This document shows positions 61,920-64,000 of a DNA stretch of 64,000 bases, one piece after another. The position numbers and the translations under genes are program-made. The stretch is taken from assembly GCA_003255065.1 (NCBI GenBank), contig QAOA01004841.1, forward strand, positions 124,001 to 188,000, in the 5' to 3' direction. The notes below the pieces were generated by a model, which was not told where the DNA came from, searched no databases, and saw nothing but the letters and a program-made list of their open reading frames with translations. The stretch is from Cercis canadensis (taxonomy: Eukaryota; Streptophyta; Magnoliopsida; Fabales; Fabaceae). Position 1 is the first letter of the stretch. Each line of letters starts with the position of its first letter.

Positions 61920-64000
61920 TCATAATTTTAAAAGTTTTAGGGTTCATTCAAAGGTGGTGGCTGTGTTTTGGTTAGTACTGTTGCCCACCTCTGAAATTTG
62001 ATGTGTAGTTCTGATTCAGATTGCCTTTTAGAGGCTAATCTAATTGATAGTCAAGAATAGAGGTCATGTGCTTACATTGAGGAAGAACTGAAAAATCGAA
62101 TTTACTTGGATTTTGATTCCATTTTTACTCTCAGGGGGTTTTACTTTTTCTAATTGTGACTCGTTATGATTGCTATTATCCCGAATTCCCGATGAATGTA
62201 ATTTGGAGTTGAGATGACTTGTTATACTGTTTTCCAGTTACTGTTCTGCCATGTTTATGCATGTGCTTATGTACGAAAAGGTTATGGAGCAACAAATTGG
62301 CTGGTCCCTTGTGTCCGTCTTTTCCAATGGTGCTTGCTTCTCTGTTGTAAGTTGTAATGAAGGTCATCGGTAAATGTTGATTATAGGATCTTGACAAGGA
62401 ATATATATTCTTATATCCAATTTGTGAGGTACCTTGATTCGGATTAAACAGTGGAAAGCTTCTACTTTTATCTTGCGCTACATGTTTATATTAAAATTTA
62501 CAGACCGTTTGGTACGTGGGTAATAATTATATGGTGCTACCTGAAATCCTTAGTATCCTCTCTTATATGCACATTCTGACACATATGGTTGTGGGGCAAT
62601 GTGCAACTTTAAGTGTAACGAGTTGGATATCAACTAAAGGTGTGAGGTATCTGCACTAAATGGTATTCTTTTTCTACCCGGTGAAAAAGGTTATTAATTG
62701 CCCATGATGGAGAGAAATATAGCAACTGTAACGTAATAGTCGCAGATGATCAGTAATTCTTGACATATGGGTGGTGTTTGGTATGGGAATGTTTTAACAT
62801 TCCTGGTAAAGTAGGATGAGAATAAAAGTTTCTCATATTTGGTATAAGTGATAAAAAATTATTCTCAAGCATAAAAGATGTTGGGAATAAAAATTTATAC
62901 TGAAGATGGAAATAAAACATTCTCACTTCAAGAGGTGGGAATAAATTTTTCCTGTGAATGGAGAAATTTTCTTCCTTCTTAACCTTTATTCATTCACGCT
63001 CATTATCTTTTTTTATGCATTCTCCATCTTTACTGTTGTCACCTCTCCAGAACCTCCTCCAGCAAAGCTCAGTGGAGTCTGTCAAACTAAGATCAATAAG
63101 TGGTTCCTTACCATCCTTTTCAAGTTCTGGTGGAGATCTGTAACCTTCCACACTGTCCACATCAATTGCCTTCACTACCAAATTGAAAACTAAAGTTGAA
63201 ACGATGGTGAATTATCAGCAGCACCGTCTCACTTCAAAATGACTCTAATCGAAAAAGCCATTTTTATAGAAGTAACTACAGTTCAACCGTTACCAATATC
63301 AAACTACTTGGGACAATATAGCATAGCTTAGTCAACAAATAATAATAAAAAAAAATATTCAGCTCCAAAACTAGAGTATAGTTCACAAATTAGTAGAGCA
63401 AGGAGATTATGGAATGCTTGGTCAGGGAGTGACAAGCTTCGTGTGTCAGTTGGTCAGAGAGCAAACTTGTTGCACGTTTGTGTCAGTGTAATACATTCGA
63501 TGCCTAAACATATATGGTATTCCTATAAACGTGATATCAATGGGGCATCTAAGATTGCCCAAGGATAAGCTTAGCTTGGTGATGCCAATTTAGCTTAAGT
63601 GATGTCATAATTGAGATAAATATATTTCTTTCTATTATTAATAATTTAGATTTGATGGGACAGAAAGGAGTAATGTTCGATTGAAGCGTCTCATATTTTC
63701 TCACCAAACTACAATCCTGAGTTTAGTTAAATTTACTTAAAGTGGTCTCATTTAAATAGTTTTTGGTAAACAATTCAGATTTAACTGGTTTCACAGAATT
63801 GTAATGGTATGATTAATATTTCTAGGCAGATCAGTTATGCAACGAGAGGGAAATATCTAGTGGCAGTACGATGCATTTATTGCCTTCTAGTTTGTAGTTT
63901 ACCTTTACGTGATTTGATACGGTTTCTTTACTCTTTTGTCCTTTAGGTTGGCAATGGACCCTTGAATGAAATTGGTCTACCCATTTGCTCTTTTTTTTTT
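61920..64000. other. Intergenic region after CNOT10
   Basis: No complete gene. Transposon-like ends occur (GGTGTTTGGTATGGGAATG at about 62,774; CCGTTTGGTACGTGGGT near 62,505). A minus-strand coding fragment lies at about 63,065-63,181. The window ends in a T run. Confidence 0.5.
63065..63181 (-). pseudogene. Fragment resembling a plant mediator-associated protein 2-like N-terminus
   Basis: On the minus strand, 39 codons read …VEGYRSPPELEKDGKEPL followed by IDLSLTDSTEL. This closely resembles the conserved N-terminal motif (…KEPLI-ISLTDSTELW…) of a small plant family that I remember as mediator-associated protein 2. After STEL the frame continues as CWRRFWRGD…, which does not match, and there is no donor GT at the break. 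There is also no in-frame ATG upstream before a stop. It therefore looks like a captured or truncated exon rather than an active gene. Family recall is moderate. Confidence 0.4.

Noticed and set aside
1..64000. CRISPR arrays, bacterial operons, rRNA genes, complete LTR retrotransposons, viral insertions
   Set aside because: None was seen; the regular repeats found are a coding array, a minisatellite and assembly duplications in a plant chromosome.

Overview
The window is nuclear DNA of a flowering plant, most likely a core eudicot and possibly a woody rosid. The evidence is AT-rich intergenic DNA, short exons with GT-AG introns, CT-rich leaders and protein families in their plant-specific forms. 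The species cannot be named from the sequence. It is a draft assembly: seven single N bases each lie between two near-identical copies of the same sequence, as expected where overlapping contigs were not merged.

Layout. Positions 1-9,040 hold no convincing gene, only microsatellites, small foldbacks and one degraded coding-like patch. Two microRNA genes of the miR396 family follow, pointing at each other: MIR396b (+, hairpin near 9.29-9.40 kb) and MIR396a (-, hairpin near 16.40-16.52 kb). Both have a TATA box and a CT-rich leader. A gene-poor stretch runs to about 25.4 kb.

From there on the window is gene-dense. (1) A domesticated hAT transposase (BED zinc finger, DAYSLEEPER/RICESLEEPER type; CDS 27,358-30,672 +) carries an N-terminal array of about 39 units of 11 residues. 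(2) A SNAP43/SNAPC1-like subunit of the snRNA-activating complex (33,133-37,056 +). (3) A raffinose synthase / alkaline alpha-galactosidase family gene close to Arabidopsis RFS6/DIN10 (40,216-37,846 -), convergent with gene 2. (4) A RIF1-like gene (43,823-49,920 +), with a perfect E2F consensus site 57 bp before the ATG and one apparent GC-AG intron. (5) The CCR4-NOT subunit CNOT10 (52,650-61,777 +), whose introns hold a ~130-bp minisatellite, a perfect 229-bp tandem duplication and an assembly-gap duplication. The last 2 kb is intergenic, with a minus-strand fragment resembling a mediator-associated protein.

The genes do not form a pathway; this is an ordinary plant chromosome segment. Several act in RNA and chromatin biology: miR396 on GRF mRNAs, SNAPc on snRNA transcription, CNOT10 on mRNA deadenylation and RIF1 on replication timing and repair. 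From memory, MIR396B and the CNOT10 gene also lie close together in Arabidopsis (At5g35407 and At5g35430), so part of this order may be ancient. I found no clearly new biological system. The most distinctive items are the 11-residue array on the hAT-derived protein, the convergent miR396 pair, and a ~200-bp foldback at 51.1-51.3 kb. Exon limits were placed by reading splice sites and checking frame across every junction. UTR ends and transcription starts are inferred.
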